Numbered from the stretch's first letter, positions 33,125 to 42,253 are shown. The stretch is 50,988 nt of DNA from JAADDG01 sp964450755 (GCA_964450755.1 CAYVDJ010000056.1:1-50988), one strand, 5' to 3'. A program made the numbers and translations. Notes: generated by a model not told the origin, from the letters alone.

Positions 33125-33718
33125 TTATCCTCTCCAGTGCCTTACCGGACCTACATCTATATGAACAAAACCGGAATGTGGATAGTACCCCACTCCGCCT
33201 TTTCCAAGATGCATGGCAATTCTTCTTAAAAGTCTAAGAGGAAGTTTTGGTATGCGTATGTCGGCGGCTTTTCCCAAAATGTGATAACTGTGTTTGGCTA
33301 CACCTCTGTGGTGTTTTCTAAGTTTGTAGTTTGTCATCGGAGATCTGTATCCTGAAAGCAGTTCTACAGGTTTGTTTTTACCACTGAATTTTTGGACATG
33401 ATGGATAAGATCAATAAGCTGATTGTCTATTTGCATAACTTCATGAGCTCTGTAATCTCCCATTATGTCATAAATTTCATTTAAAGCATCGGCTAAATAG
33501 GCTCCGTTTTCATAGTATGCACCTTTAACCGATTTTCCTGTATGAACATTATAGATATTTATCTCTCTGACTTCATTCTCTTTTGCAAAAATTTCGTTTG
33601 GCAACAGTAAACCGCCTATCGCTCCTATTGCACCTTTTTTTAGAAAATCTCTTCGTGAGATATCCTTTTTATCTTTCATGATATGGAAATCGCTTTCAAT
33701 ATTGCTTTTCAATATCAT
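33125..33718 (-). CDS. Tat-exported DUF882/M15-type murein endopeptidase (MepK-like)
   Basis: This protein of up to 197 residues has a twin-arginine signal (SRRDFLKKGAIGAIGG). The M15/DUF882 catalytic region (about 85-195) has LSGYRSPMTNYKLR, KHSYHILGKAADIRI and SGFVHIDVG, which carry the zinc ligands. E. coli MepK (YcbK), also Tat-exported, cleaves 3-3 peptidoglycan crosslinks and lies beside ldtD. Here an LdtD-like gene is 79 bases upstream, which supports the same role. The start could be ATG 33718, TTG 33712 (better ribosome-site spacing to AAGGAG) or ATG 33679, the last giving the shortest Tat signal. Confidence 0.88.
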   Translation of the reverse strand: MILKSNIESDFHIMKDKKDISRRDFLKKGAIGAIGGLLLPNEIFAKENEVREINIYNVHTGKSVKGAYYENGAYLADALNEIYDIMGDYRAHEVMQIDNQLIDLIHHVQKFSGKNKPVELLSGYRSPMTNYKLRKHHRGVAKHSYHILGKAADIRIPKLPLRLLRRIAMHLGKGGVGYYPHSGFVHIDVGPVRHWRG

Positions 33719-33797
33719 TCTCCTTGTATAATAATAAATATATATATTGAAAGTATATCGACTTTATGCATAAAGAATTGAATTGTAAATAGAATTA

Positions 33798-35567
33798 TTA
33801 TTGATTATTAATTTTACTTTTATTTAAAGCAAATTTTATCTGACTTTGTGAGTTTGGTTTTAATACTAAAAGTTGAATCCTGTCATAGTCATAAATATCA
33901 TCATAAAGCCTTATTTTACCGTTTTCATCTGCTTCCACAGTTATATATTTGATGATAATAGGAATCCTTTTGTTTAAAACTATTGTACTATGATTGCCTG
34001 AATCAATCATATCTTTTACTTCGTTAAAAGTTAAAGTTTGATCTCTTTTGATAATATATCTCAAAAGTTTCATAGGTTTTTCAAGTCTGATACAGCCTGA
34101 ACTAAAATATCTTTTATTTCTGGAAAAAAGATTTTTATGTGGCGTATCATGCATAAATACGGCAAAAGGATTTGAAAATTGAAATTTTATTTTTCCCAGA
34201 GGATTATGAATGCCGGGATCCTGCACAAAAACAAATGGAATATTGTCATCTTCTGTAAACTGATTCCAGTTTACATCATAAACATCTATCTCATTTTCCA
34301 TTTTCCAGTTATCGTAAATATGCATATTTTTTTCATTTATAGAATCGGGGTTTTCTTTGAGTCTTTTTAGAAGATCTTTTTTGACAATGGTTTTTGGTAC
34401 ATGCCAGTAAGGATTTAAGACCAGTGATGAAATTTTACTGTTAAATACGGGAGTAGGGCGCTCTTTCTTGCCTATGACAACAGGTATGGAGAGAATATTT
34501 TGTTCATTTTCTTTCAATTTCATCAAAAAAGAGGGTATATTTACCTCTATAACCGTTTTATCAATATCTTTGGGCATCCATCTGTATCTTTCCAAATTTA
34601 AAATAATCTTATCTATAATTTCACTAACTGTAATATTTAATGCTTTTATTGTCTTTTGACCTATACTTCCATCGGGTCTTAATGAAAATCTTTGTTGAAA
34701 ATCTTTAACCGCTCTTAGGAGTTTTGTATCATAAAAAGTTGGATCATCTGTTTGATTGTCATCCATAAAAAGTCTCTTTCTGATTAGAGGGATTCTTGCA
34801 TCATGATCTTTGTAACGGATTGTTTTTCCTTCCGGTATCTTTACAAATCCTCCGTTTTTTTGAATATTACGATAATATTTTAGTGCAGTCTGTAATCTTT
34901 TATACTCTTTAAAGTGGGGAGCCAGATTTTCCAATGATTTTGTTATGTTGTTTTCTTTAATATTATCTGCAAGATATTTTATAAAATCAAAACTTTTTTT
35001 TGAGCGGAGCCATTCAAACTTCTCTTTTTTCAATTTGCTTATTTTGACTATCTCTTTCCAGTTTGTAAAACCGTAATAGAGATCATGTGCCAAAGATATG
35101 TATGCATCTGTAAAAAGGATATCAAGTCTTCTTATCGCCTCATCTTTGTTTTCGATATCATTATCCAAAATCTTTTTTGTCAGTTTGAAAATCTCCTTTT
35201 TGTGATAAAGTTCAGGATTCAATCCGTGTTCCAGACTTTTTTTAATGTACTTTATGATTTCAAGAGAATTTTGAGTAAAATGTTTTTGATTGTTAAACCA
35301 TAAAAATTTGGAATTATCATCATAAAGAAGAGCATAAAGTTTTAGAGTATCTTCTCTGTAAGAGAGTTCATTTAAAAGATAGAGTTCCAAATGGTTTGTT
35401 ACATTTTTTTCTAAAGTTCTGTTTTCATCATTTATGCTTTTTGGAATATTTAAAGAAGTATTGTTCTCTTTGGCTTGTGTTATGTTTTCATCATATTGAC
35501 TTAACATCACTATATGTTCTTGTGCAAAAAGAGATATAAAAAGCAAAAAGACAGATAATATTTTCAT
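33798..35567 (-). CDS. L,D-transpeptidase, YcbB/LdtD-like
   Basis: This 589-residue periplasmic protein has a signal (MKILSVFLLFISLFAQ), a scaffold region, a peptidoglycan-binding domain (about 260-312, DFQQRFSLRPDGSIGQKTIKAL) and a YkuD catalytic domain (about 337-510). H473 sits in FMHDTPHK and the nucleophile C492 in SSGCIRLE. The enzyme makes 3-3 crosslinks between meso-diaminopimelate residues, or attaches proteins to peptidoglycan. It pairs with the MepK-like endopeptidase gene downstream. The 589 residues match the length of LdtD-type enzymes. Confidence 0.92.
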   Translation of the reverse strand: MKILSVFLLFISLFAQEHIVMLSQYDENITQAKENNTSLNIPKSINDENRTLEKNVTNHLELYLLNELSYREDTLKLYALLYDDNSKFLWFNNQKHFTQNSLEIIKYIKKSLEHGLNPELYHKKEIFKLTKKILDNDIENKDEAIRRLDILFTDAYISLAHDLYYGFTNWKEIVKISKLKKEKFEWLRSKKSFDFIKYLADNIKENNITKSLENLAPHFKEYKRLQTALKYYRNIQKNGGFVKIPEGKTIRYKDHDARIPLIRKRLFMDDNQTDDPTFYDTKLLRAVKDFQQRFSLRPDGSIGQKTIKALNITVSEIIDKIILNLERYRWMPKDIDKTVIEVNIPSFLMKLKENEQNILSIPVVIGKKERPTPVFNSKISSLVLNPYWHVPKTIVKKDLLKRLKENPDSINEKNMHIYDNWKMENEIDVYDVNWNQFTEDDNIPFVFVQDPGIHNPLGKIKFQFSNPFAVFMHDTPHKNLFSRNKRYFSSGCIRLEKPMKLLRYIIKRDQTLTFNEVKDMIDSGNHSTIVLNKRIPIIIKYITVEADENGKIRLYDDIYDYDRIQLLVLKPNSQSQIKFALNKSKINNQ

Positions 35568-35630
35568 TTAAACTCTTCTTTTTATTTTATTGATGTAATA
35601 TCGTTTCTATGAAGATAGATTTTATCTAAA

Positions 35631-36530
35631 TTAATTTAAATTTACGCTTTTACATCCCTCGATTGCCACACCTTCTCTAAGAGAATCGTCAATTACTACA
35701 ATACTTTTAAAACCTGATATCTTTATAACTCTTTTTAAAAGAAAAACTCCCGCAATTATCAGATCTCCTCTGCCTGTTCCAACCCATTTTTCTCTATCTT
35801 TGATATTTAAGCATAAAAGCTTTTCTAAAGCCTTATCTATCTCATCTATGGATATTTTTGTTCCGTTTATTTTTTTATAGTCGTAATTGCTGTAATTCAT
35901 ATTTTTTAAAAAAGCCGCTATCGTTGTGGGTGTTCCTGCTGTTGCCGTCAAAATCGGAGGTTTTGACTCTTTTTTGTAGATATCTTTTAACTCTTCATAA
36001 GCATTGAATGATTTCTCTTTTATCATCTTGAGAGTTTTATATCTCTGTGCAAAGGTTACTATGCCCGTATCGATGCTTTTTGCAAAAATCTGTTCATTTT
36101 TGTTGATTATTATTTCGGTTGAACCTCCGCCAAGATCAATATTTATAAAGTGTTTGTAGGGCATATTCAACTTTTTCAATCTCTCCCTTACCGCAACAGC
36201 TGTTAATCTTGCCTCCTCTTTTCCGTCTATTATTTTAAACAAAACCCCTGTTTCTTTTTCTATATTCTTTAATACTTCCTCTTTGTTTTCAGCCATTCTC
36301 AAAGCCGCAGTGGCAACGGCAGAAACTTTGTCATTTTCAAAATCAAACTCTTTTTTTGCCTCTTTTATCGCTTCTATCACTCTTTTTAGGGCATTTTGAT
36401 TTATAATTTTTGTTGTATAAAGATTATCGGCTGTTTTTACGATCTTCTCATACTCTTTTATCCTTTCAAAAGTGCTACAGTTTAGTTTTACAACTCTGAA
36501 AGTATTTGAACCCAAATCACATGCTATCAT
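35631..36530 (-). CDS. Ppx/GppA-family phosphatase
   Basis: This 299-residue actin-fold protein carries the ASKHA phosphate loops: DLGSNTFRVV at the N-terminus, VATAALRMAEN (about 70), DLGGGSTEII (about 150) and ATAGTPTT (about 210). Members hydrolyse polyphosphate (Ppx) or pppGpp (GppA). The short length, without the C-terminal HD-like domain, matches the small Campylobacterota Ppx/GppA form. The exact substrate is open. It is transcribed divergently from pdxJ. Confidence 0.9.
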   Translation of the reverse strand: MIACDLGSNTFRVVKLNCSTFERIKEYEKIVKTADNLYTTKIINQNALKRVIEAIKEAKKEFDFENDKVSAVATAALRMAENKEEVLKNIEKETGVLFKIIDGKEEARLTAVAVRERLKKLNMPYKHFINIDLGGGSTEIIINKNEQIFAKSIDTGIVTFAQRYKTLKMIKEKSFNAYEELKDIYKKESKPPILTATAGTPTTIAAFLKNMNYSNYDYKKINGTKISIDEIDKALEKLLCLNIKDREKWVGTGRGDLIIAGVFLLKRVIKISGFKSIVVIDDSLREGVAIEGCKSVNLN

Positions 36531-36546
36531 ATTCTCTCTTTTTTGG

Positions 36547-36573
36547 TATAATTTTCAAAATTTATAACAAAGG
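36547..36573 (+). promoter_or_regulatory. pdxJ promoter -10 and ribosome site
   Basis: TATAAT (36547-36552) and AAAGG (36569-36573) precede the pdxJ ATG at 36583. The 52-base gap is shared with the divergent Ppx/GppA gene. Confidence 0.5.
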
Positions 36574-36582
36574 TATTATACA

Positions 36583-37365
36583 ATGAAGTTAGGTGTAAAT
36601 ATAGATCATATCGCTCTTTTGAGAGAATCAAGAAAGATAAATGATCCCGATCCTTTAGATGCGGTATCTGTCGCAAAAAGGGCAGGGGCTGATCAGATAA
36701 CCATTCATTTAAGAGAAGACAGAAGACATATAAATGACTATGATGTTAAAAGGATTATGCAAAATTCCCAACTTCCGGTTAATATAGAGTGTTCTATCGA
36801 TCCCGATATCATAGAGTATATAGCAAAGATCAAACCTCACCGCGCCACTATCGTACCGGAAAAGAGAGAAGAGGTAACAACCGAAGGGGGACTTGATTTT
36901 TCTTATGCCTATGAGAGGCTTGACAGTGTGGTACATTATCTAAAAGCAAGAGAGATAGAGATCTCTTTGTTTGTCGATCCGACAAAAGAGGCTATAAGAT
37001 CATCCAAAATTTTGGGAGTTCAGTGGGTAGAACTGCACACCGGAAAATATGCAAATATCTTTGCAATGCTCTATACGAATCTCTCTCGTACGCCAAATTC
37101 GATAAAAGAGCTTGAGCTTGAGAGAACAAAACTGATAAAGATGCTTTCAGAATCCCTAAAAGAGCTGCAACAGGCGGTAGAAGAGGCGGAAGAATTTGGT
37201 CTGAAGGTAGCGGCAGGTCATGGGCTAAATTATCAAAATGTATCAGATATTGCAAAGATAGAGGGTATATGTGAGCTAAATATCGGTCAAAGTATCGTTG
37301 CAAGAAGCGTGTTTGAGGGATTTGAGAATGCCGTTAAAGAGATGAAAAGACTCATAACAAGATGA
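36583..37365 (+). CDS. pdxJ: Pyridoxine 5'-phosphate synthase
   Basis: This 260-residue TIM-barrel enzyme condenses 1-deoxyxylulose 5-phosphate with 3-amino-2-oxopropyl phosphate to make pyridoxine 5'-phosphate. It shows the starting LGVNIDHIALLRESR, HLREDRRHI, the catalytic glutamate in NIECS, and the phosphate loop AGHGLNYQNV. It overlaps pdxA by four bases (ATGA), so the two consecutive enzymes of the pathway are coupled. Confidence 0.97.
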   Translation: MKLGVNIDHIALLRESRKINDPDPLDAVSVAKRAGADQITIHLREDRRHINDYDVKRIMQNSQLPVNIECSIDPDIIEYIAKIKPHRATIVPEKREEVTTEGGLDFSYAYERLDSVVHYLKAREIEISLFVDPTKEAIRSSKILGVQWVELHTGKYANIFAMLYTNLSRTPNSIKELELERTKLIKMLSESLKELQQAVEEAEEFGLKVAAGHGLNYQNVSDIAKIEGICELNIGQSIVARSVFEGFENAVKEMKRLITR

Positions 37366-38297
37366 AAACGATAGCTGTCAGTATAGGAGATATAAACGGC
37401 ATAGGTCTTGAGATAGCCCTAAAAGCCCATCATGAAATAAAAAAAATTTGCAAACCTGTTTATATGATAAACAAAGCTATGTTGGAGCAGGGGGCAAAGA
37501 TACTTGGTTTGGAAATACCGTATGATTTTAAAATAAAAGAGTGCGGTAATATCTTTGAGATAAAACCTTCATCTGTCAGTTCAAACAGCGGAGAGTTCTC
37601 TTTTGACTCTTTTTTAAAAGCTGTTGATTTTACAAAAAAGGGTAAAAGTGCAGCCATGGTAACTCTTCCCATCCACAAAAAGGCATGGGAAAAAGCCGGT
37701 ATCAAATACAGAGGTCATACGGAAGCTTTAAAGGATATATTCAAAAAAGATGCTATTATGATGATAGGATGTGACAGGATGTACTGCTCTTTTTACACTC
37801 ATCATATTCCTCTCAAAGATGTTGCAAAAAAGATCAAAAAAAAGAGACTGACAAATTTTCTCATAAATTTTTATCATGCGATAAAAGAGGAGCCGATAGG
37901 AGTTTTGGCTCTCAATCCCCATGCCGGAGATGAAGGAGTGATGGGAAATGAAGAGAAAAAGATAAAAAAGGCTATAAAAAAAGCCAATAAAAAACTGCAA
38001 AAAGAGATATTTTTGGGACCTCTTGTTCCAGATACCGCTTTTACAGCCAAAAACAGAGAATTTATAAAATACTTTGTCTGCATGTATCATGATCAGGGAC
38101 TTTGTACTCTAAAAGCTCTATATTTTGACAAGAGTATAAATGTAAGCCTAAACCTTCCCATTATCAGAACTTCTGTTGATCACGGAACGGCTTTTGATAT
38201 AGCTTACAAAGATGCAAATCCTTCACTTTTAAGCTATATCAATGCCGTCAAAGAGGCGATAGTTTTGAGTGATAAACAGAGGCGATTTGTTATTTAG
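37362..38297 (+). CDS. pdxA: 4-hydroxythreonine-4-phosphate dehydrogenase
   Basis: This 311-residue metal- and NAD-dependent enzyme supplies the amino-ketone substrate of PdxJ. Signatures are VSIGDINGIGLEI at the N-terminus, the metal histidines in GHTEAL, ALNPHAGD and MYHDQGL, and the C-terminal TSVDHGTAFDIA. It converges on the metallophosphatase gene with a gap of only three bases and no visible terminator. Confidence 0.96.
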   Translation: MKTIAVSIGDINGIGLEIALKAHHEIKKICKPVYMINKAMLEQGAKILGLEIPYDFKIKECGNIFEIKPSSVSSNSGEFSFDSFLKAVDFTKKGKSAAMVTLPIHKKAWEKAGIKYRGHTEALKDIFKKDAIMMIGCDRMYCSFYTHHIPLKDVAKKIKKKRLTNFLINFYHAIKEEPIGVLALNPHAGDEGVMGNEEKKIKKAIKKANKKLQKEIFLGPLVPDTAFTAKNREFIKYFVCMYHDQGLCTLKALYFDKSINVSLNLPIIRTSVDHGTAFDIAYKDANPSLLSYINAVKEAIVLSDKQRRFVI

Positions 38298-38300
38298 ATA

Positions 38301-40190
38301 CTATTTCAGTTTCAAATAATCTATCTTATCCAAAGTATCGGGATTCATAACTTCCATCTCGATACTTTTGTCGTTTATATGGAAAAATACCACGGCATTT
38401 TGGGTTGTAAAGCTCTCTACCGCACTGCTCCACGGCAGTTTTTCCTGCGAGTAGTAGGGGGCGCCACCCGCACCGTCGTTGATCTGCCAGATAGGTCTGA
38501 AGAATTTCTTTTGTGTAATTTTATCTTTATCCCAGTTATTGGGATAGAGATTTAGATTTTTGCTTATTAACATTCTGTTGTAGTTGTGTTCATCTCCTGT
38601 CAAAACAGCAACAACTTTTGGACTTTTCATCATTGTTTCCAAAAGTTCGTCTCTTCTTTCGATAATTCCTCTGTCGGCTTTTTTACCACTTGCGATAGCC
38701 CTGTGTTCGTTGTTTCCGTTATACCACATATCCTGTCCGCCGTGTCCGCCGTTTGGAAAGAGAGGAGTATGAATCGTTACGAAGATATGATCTATATCTT
38801 TGTCTTTTGTATATTTTTCCACCTCTTTTTGAAACCATTTTAATTGATTGTCCATAATATAACCGTGAATATTTCCGCTTGTATATTTTCTGTCCTGCAA
38901 AGAGGGAGCATAAAAATAATCCGAATTTAAAACGATCACAGCCGTATTTGCATAGGTATATGAATAAACATTTTCTTTGTACGAAGGAAAATCAGTATTG
39001 TTTGGATCGGGATCAAGATTTGAGCCGTCTTCACTTTTGGGAGAATTTGTAAAATTGACAAAAGCTTCTGCAAAAACCGCTTCACTTGAATCACTCTCAA
39101 AAGGAAATTTGTCTATCTGAACACTCCACCATTTTCTTCCGTCATCAAATTTGTAAACAACAGCTTCATGATTTCCCATCCCTATATAAAACGGCATATA
39201 GTGCCAATAGGGTTCCAAAATATGTTTAAAATTGTAATATTGATAAAGAGTCTCCTCTTTTGTGGTTTTGTATCCGCCTATTACATCACCGGTAATCTGC
39301 ATAAAAGCGGCATTTTTGAAAGCCGCAAGAGCTGCTGTTTTTTTGAGAATATAACCGTTTACTCCGCCTATATCTCTTTCTCCTCCGCCCTTTGAATTTC
39401 TGCAATCGCTTATATAGGCAAATGTAAAAGGTTTTTTGCTTCCTTTTGCAGGGGCGGTTTTAAAAGAGTAACTCTCTCTGTAACCGTTTTGCAAAAGAAT
39501 CTCATATTGGTAGAGAGTATCGGGTTTTAGAGTAAACAGTCTGATTTCGTGATGTTTTGATCTGTTTGTGGAAAAAAAGATTTTATCTCCGCCGTTTATA
39601 TTTATCTGGCTAAAGATTTCATTATTTGTATCAAAAGAGATAACGGCACTCGTATCGGTCAATTCATTGACAAAAGGTCCCGAAAGGATAGTATCAGCTA
39701 CTCTAAAAGGTCCTTTTCCGTTAAATGAGATTTTACCGTCATATAGGATTTTTCCTCTTTTGTCTATAACTCTGTATCCTATATTCCCGCTTTGGGTATT
39801 TTCCCAGTCTATCGTATCATATTTGCCTTTCATCTTTGTTATATCTATCTCGCATTTACCGTCTGTTATAACAGATGAGTGTTTGAAAAAGACAGGTTGG
39901 GGATATTTGCCGTCTTTTTGTTTTATAAAACCGTAATAAAGATTTCCCTCAATATTGCCAAAGTCAAATTTCAATCCTTTATCGCTTCCTGTTACATTTC
40001 TAAATTGTTTAAGAAAATAGTATGCTTTTGGTTCTATCAGAGGCAGGGTATTGTTTTGTGTTTTGATATATAAAGATGACTCTTTTTTATAAAGATCAGT
40101 ATATACATAAGGAATATCAATCGCATTTAAATTCAGACTGAAAAAAAGATAAAATACGCCACTTAATATACTTAAAGTTATATTTTTCAT
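38301..40190 (-). CDS. Secreted metallophosphoesterase (purple-acid-phosphatase-like)
   Basis: This 629-residue protein has a signal peptide (about 1-23) and an N-terminal beta-rich region, including a fibronectin-III-like purple-acid-phosphatase N-domain (about 165-248). The calcineurin-like domain (about 255-610) has motif blocks SDCRN, GDVIGG, GNHEAV, IHTPLFPNGGHGG and GDEHNYNR. The first block has D-x-R rather than the usual D-x-H, so one metal ligand may differ. It probably hydrolyses phosphomonoesters or diesters outside the cytoplasm. No pho box is evident. It is divergent from the beta-barrel gene. Confidence 0.85.
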   Translation of the reverse strand: MKNITLSILSGVFYLFFSLNLNAIDIPYVYTDLYKKESSLYIKTQNNTLPLIEPKAYYFLKQFRNVTGSDKGLKFDFGNIEGNLYYGFIKQKDGKYPQPVFFKHSSVITDGKCEIDITKMKGKYDTIDWENTQSGNIGYRVIDKRGKILYDGKISFNGKGPFRVADTILSGPFVNELTDTSAVISFDTNNEIFSQININGGDKIFFSTNRSKHHEIRLFTLKPDTLYQYEILLQNGYRESYSFKTAPAKGSKKPFTFAYISDCRNSKGGGERDIGGVNGYILKKTAALAAFKNAAFMQITGDVIGGYKTTKEETLYQYYNFKHILEPYWHYMPFYIGMGNHEAVVYKFDDGRKWWSVQIDKFPFESDSSEAVFAEAFVNFTNSPKSEDGSNLDPDPNNTDFPSYKENVYSYTYANTAVIVLNSDYFYAPSLQDRKYTSGNIHGYIMDNQLKWFQKEVEKYTKDKDIDHIFVTIHTPLFPNGGHGGQDMWYNGNNEHRAIASGKKADRGIIERRDELLETMMKSPKVVAVLTGDEHNYNRMLISKNLNLYPNNWDKDKITQKKFFRPIWQINDGAGGAPYYSQEKLPWSSAVESFTTQNAVVFFHINDKSIEMEVMNPDTLDKIDYLKLK

Positions 40191-40230
40191 TTTAAGAGCA
40201 TCCTTTGTTTAATGATAGAATATTATAACA

Positions 40231-40345
40231 TAAATTTCAGAATAAAAGTATCTGGTACGGAAAATATTATCTTACTTTTATAAATTTCAGTAAAAAAAAT
40301 TTACTGATAATTTATAATTGATCTTTATCTGTTTTTTGTTATAAT
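40231..40345 (+). promoter_or_regulatory. Intergenic repeats and promoter of a probable leaderless gene
   Basis: The 161-base gap 40191-40351 has a 10-base direct repeat TAAATTTCAG (40231-40240 and 40281-40290, 50 bases apart), an inverted repeat CAGTAAA/TTTACTG (40288-40294/40300-40306), and a TATAAT at 40340-40345. The -10 is only six bases from the downstream ATG, so the mRNA would start at about the A of the start codon. No Shine-Dalgarno is present. Confidence 0.4.
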
Positions 40346-40351
40346 AAAAAT

Positions 40352-41290
40352 ATGAATAAATTAATTATAACTCTTTTTTTATCGTATTTTTTACTGTATG
40401 CAGGGCAGTTTGACCGCTCTGTTGATTATCTCATACAAAAAAGAAAAAAGCTGTCTCAGAAGTTTATAGAGGTTACAAAAGATATAGACAACTATATAGC
40501 AGGAGATTATGACGGTTATTCTCCGGTAGAAAACAATTATCTAAAAGTTACTTTCTCTACCAAATTTAAAGATAAAAGTCTGAAATTTAATCCTTCGATC
40601 AGAGCCAGAATAGATCTACCAAAAACAAAAAACAAACTTCAGCTTATTTTGACAGAACATGATGAGGAGATAACCCACCAGGATATCGGTGAAGAGTATG
40701 GAGACAAATCAAACAACTACGGTTCACTCCTTGGACTTAACTATTTTTTAAATAATAAACTCTTAACAAAAACAAGTCTTTCTGTCGGTTTGAAATTTAA
40801 AACTCCTTTGGATTTTTACACAAGAGTTAAACTAATCAAAATTATAAATCTCAACAAAAAATGGCAGCTGATAGGAGATCAAAAGTTTTATCTCTTTTCC
40901 CACAGAGGATTTCAATCCTTTACGACTGTCAATTTTGACAGGAAACTAGATGAAACATATATGTTTAGAATCTCAAACAATATCATATACAAAGATAAAG
41001 AGGATCTTCTTGAACTAGGACACTCTTTGATGCTTTTTCAACATGTAACAAATCGTGATGATCTCATTTACAGCGCTTCGATATACGGATTGACGGAAGA
41101 TATACAAAACCATATGCCGTCTATCGCAACTTATGAGATAAGAAGTGTTTACAGACATGTGCTTTCAAACAGATGGATCTATTTCAATATCATTCCCGCA
41201 CTCTACTGGGACAGAGATCACAGTTTTGAACCAAATTTCTCGTTAAATTTAAATATTTCCATTCTTTTTGGAAAATACGATATATATTAA
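40352..41290 (+). CDS. Predicted outer-membrane beta-barrel protein, unknown function
   Basis: This 312-residue protein has a signal peptide (MNKLIITLFLSYFLLYAGQ). A charged helical segment (about 25-48) is followed by repeated amphipathic beta-strands (about 60-312) with alternating hydrophobic residues, such as TYMFRISNNIIYK, WIYFNIIPALYW and FSLNLNISILFG. The last strand does not end in Phe but in a short IY tail. I do not recognise the family. It ends at a strong terminator, and its start may be leaderless. A barrel-type transport or adhesion role is a guess from topology only. Confidence 0.7.
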   Translation: MNKLIITLFLSYFLLYAGQFDRSVDYLIQKRKKLSQKFIEVTKDIDNYIAGDYDGYSPVENNYLKVTFSTKFKDKSLKFNPSIRARIDLPKTKNKLQLILTEHDEEITHQDIGEEYGDKSNNYGSLLGLNYFLNNKLLTKTSLSVGLKFKTPLDFYTRVKLIKIINLNKKWQLIGDQKFYLFSHRGFQSFTTVNFDRKLDETYMFRISNNIIYKDKEDLLELGHSLMLFQHVTNRDDLIYSASIYGLTEDIQNHMPSIATYEIRSVYRHVLSNRWIYFNIIPALYWDRDHSFEPNFSLNLNISILFGKYDIY

Positions 41291-41333
41291 AATTTTATAC
41301 TTTAGAGATGCCCTTTATTTTATATGGTTTTTT

Positions 41334-41363
41334 AAAACTGCATGGTCAAAGCCATGCAGTTTT
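41334..41363. terminator. Bidirectional terminator
   Basis: AAAACTGCATGG (41334-41345) and CCATGCAGTTTT (41352-41363) form a 12-bp stem with a 6-base loop between convergent genes. It has T-runs in both directions. Confidence 0.85.
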
Positions 41364-41368
41364 GCTGT

Positions 41369-41590
41369 TTAATCCTGTTTGGACTCTTTTTTTGTTACTT
41401 TTTTAACAGCTTTTTTGGCAATTTTCTTTGCAGATTTTTTATTGGAAGGCTTTTTCTTTAAGATACTTTTTGCAATTTTCTTTGCCAATGCTTTTGCATC
41501 TTTCTTTTTCAGCGTTTTTTTTGCCACAGCTTTTTTAAGTACTTTTTTGGTAACTTTTTTTACCGCTTTTTTCTTCAAAACTTTTCCCAT
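41369..41590 (-). CDS. Lysine-rich histone H1-like small protein
   Basis: This 73-residue protein has 33 lysines (45 %) with Ala, Val and Thr, built from short units such as AVKKVTKK (residues 9-16 and repeated near the C-terminus), KKIAK and VLKK. It has no aromatic residue and no cysteine. The composition resembles bacterial H1-like or Hc1-type DNA-binding tails, which condense nucleic acids by charge. A clear ribosome site (AGGAG) precedes the ATG, and a terminator follows, so it is a real gene. It sits 46 bases after a membrane-protein gene in the glyS unit. DNA or RNA binding is inferred from charge only. Confidence 0.8.
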   Translation of the reverse strand: MGKVLKKKAVKKVTKKVLKKAVAKKTLKKKDAKALAKKIAKSILKKKPSNKKSAKKIAKKAVKKVTKKESKQD

Positions 41591-41636
41591 TTCAAACTCC
41601 TCTTATATGATATTTTTATCAGATAATAGATTATAT

Positions 41637-42245
41637 CTATAAAGTATTCAACTCTTCCTTAAGATCGTCAAACATTTTTCTTATCTTTGCCAATTCTTCT
41701 TTATAATGCTCATATTCTCCGTATTCCAAAAACAGATGATAACGGCTGTGCATTGCTTTTATCTTTTTGGCATGTCTGATAGGACACCAAAACTGTTCGG
41801 TTCTTCCGGCTATTTCCTGAACATAGGCGATGAGGCCGTTGAAGTATCCGCAGTAGATACAGTTGAGTTTTTCAAATATATTTAAATAAGAGAGATAATT
41901 TCTATCGATAATTATATATTCATCTCTTTTTACTTTTGGTATTTTATAGATTGGAAAACAGACTGCCTGATAGATTTGTACACAGATATCCATAAAAAGA
42001 GCCGGTACTATCATCCCGTAGATAAACGGAGTGCTTAGAAGAAAGGGCAGGGGAGCTTTTGCCACATAGCGAAAAACGCTTTCGGCTTTCATCTTTTGCA
42101 GTTTTTTTATATCTTTTTGAAAACAGACTCTTTTTTTATCTATTTGATAAGAAAATTTTTTCTTATTCTCTTCAACCTCATCATTCAATAATTTTTCGAG
42201 CTTTTTTATTCTGTCGGCTAACTCTTTTATCTTGTCATTTTCCAT
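41637..42245 (-). CDS. Conserved membrane protein with cysteine motifs, unknown function
   Basis: This 202-residue protein has an N-terminal coiled coil (about 1-55), one or two hydrophobic segments (about 65-100, PLPFLLSTPFIYGMIVPALF and the stretch after it), and a soluble part with NCIYCGYFNGLIAYVQ and FWCPIRHAKK, whose three cysteines could bind metal. I remember similar proteins in proteobacteria without a known function. The gene starts eight bases after glyS and is surely co-transcribed with it. Confidence 0.75.
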   Translation of the reverse strand: MENDKIKELADRIKKLEKLLNDEVEENKKKFSYQIDKKRVCFQKDIKKLQKMKAESVFRYVAKAPLPFLLSTPFIYGMIVPALFMDICVQIYQAVCFPIYKIPKVKRDEYIIIDRNYLSYLNIFEKLNCIYCGYFNGLIAYVQEIAGRTEQFWCPIRHAKKIKAMHSRYHLFLEYGEYEHYKEELAKIRKMFDDLKEELNTL

Positions 42246-42253
42246 GATTTTCC

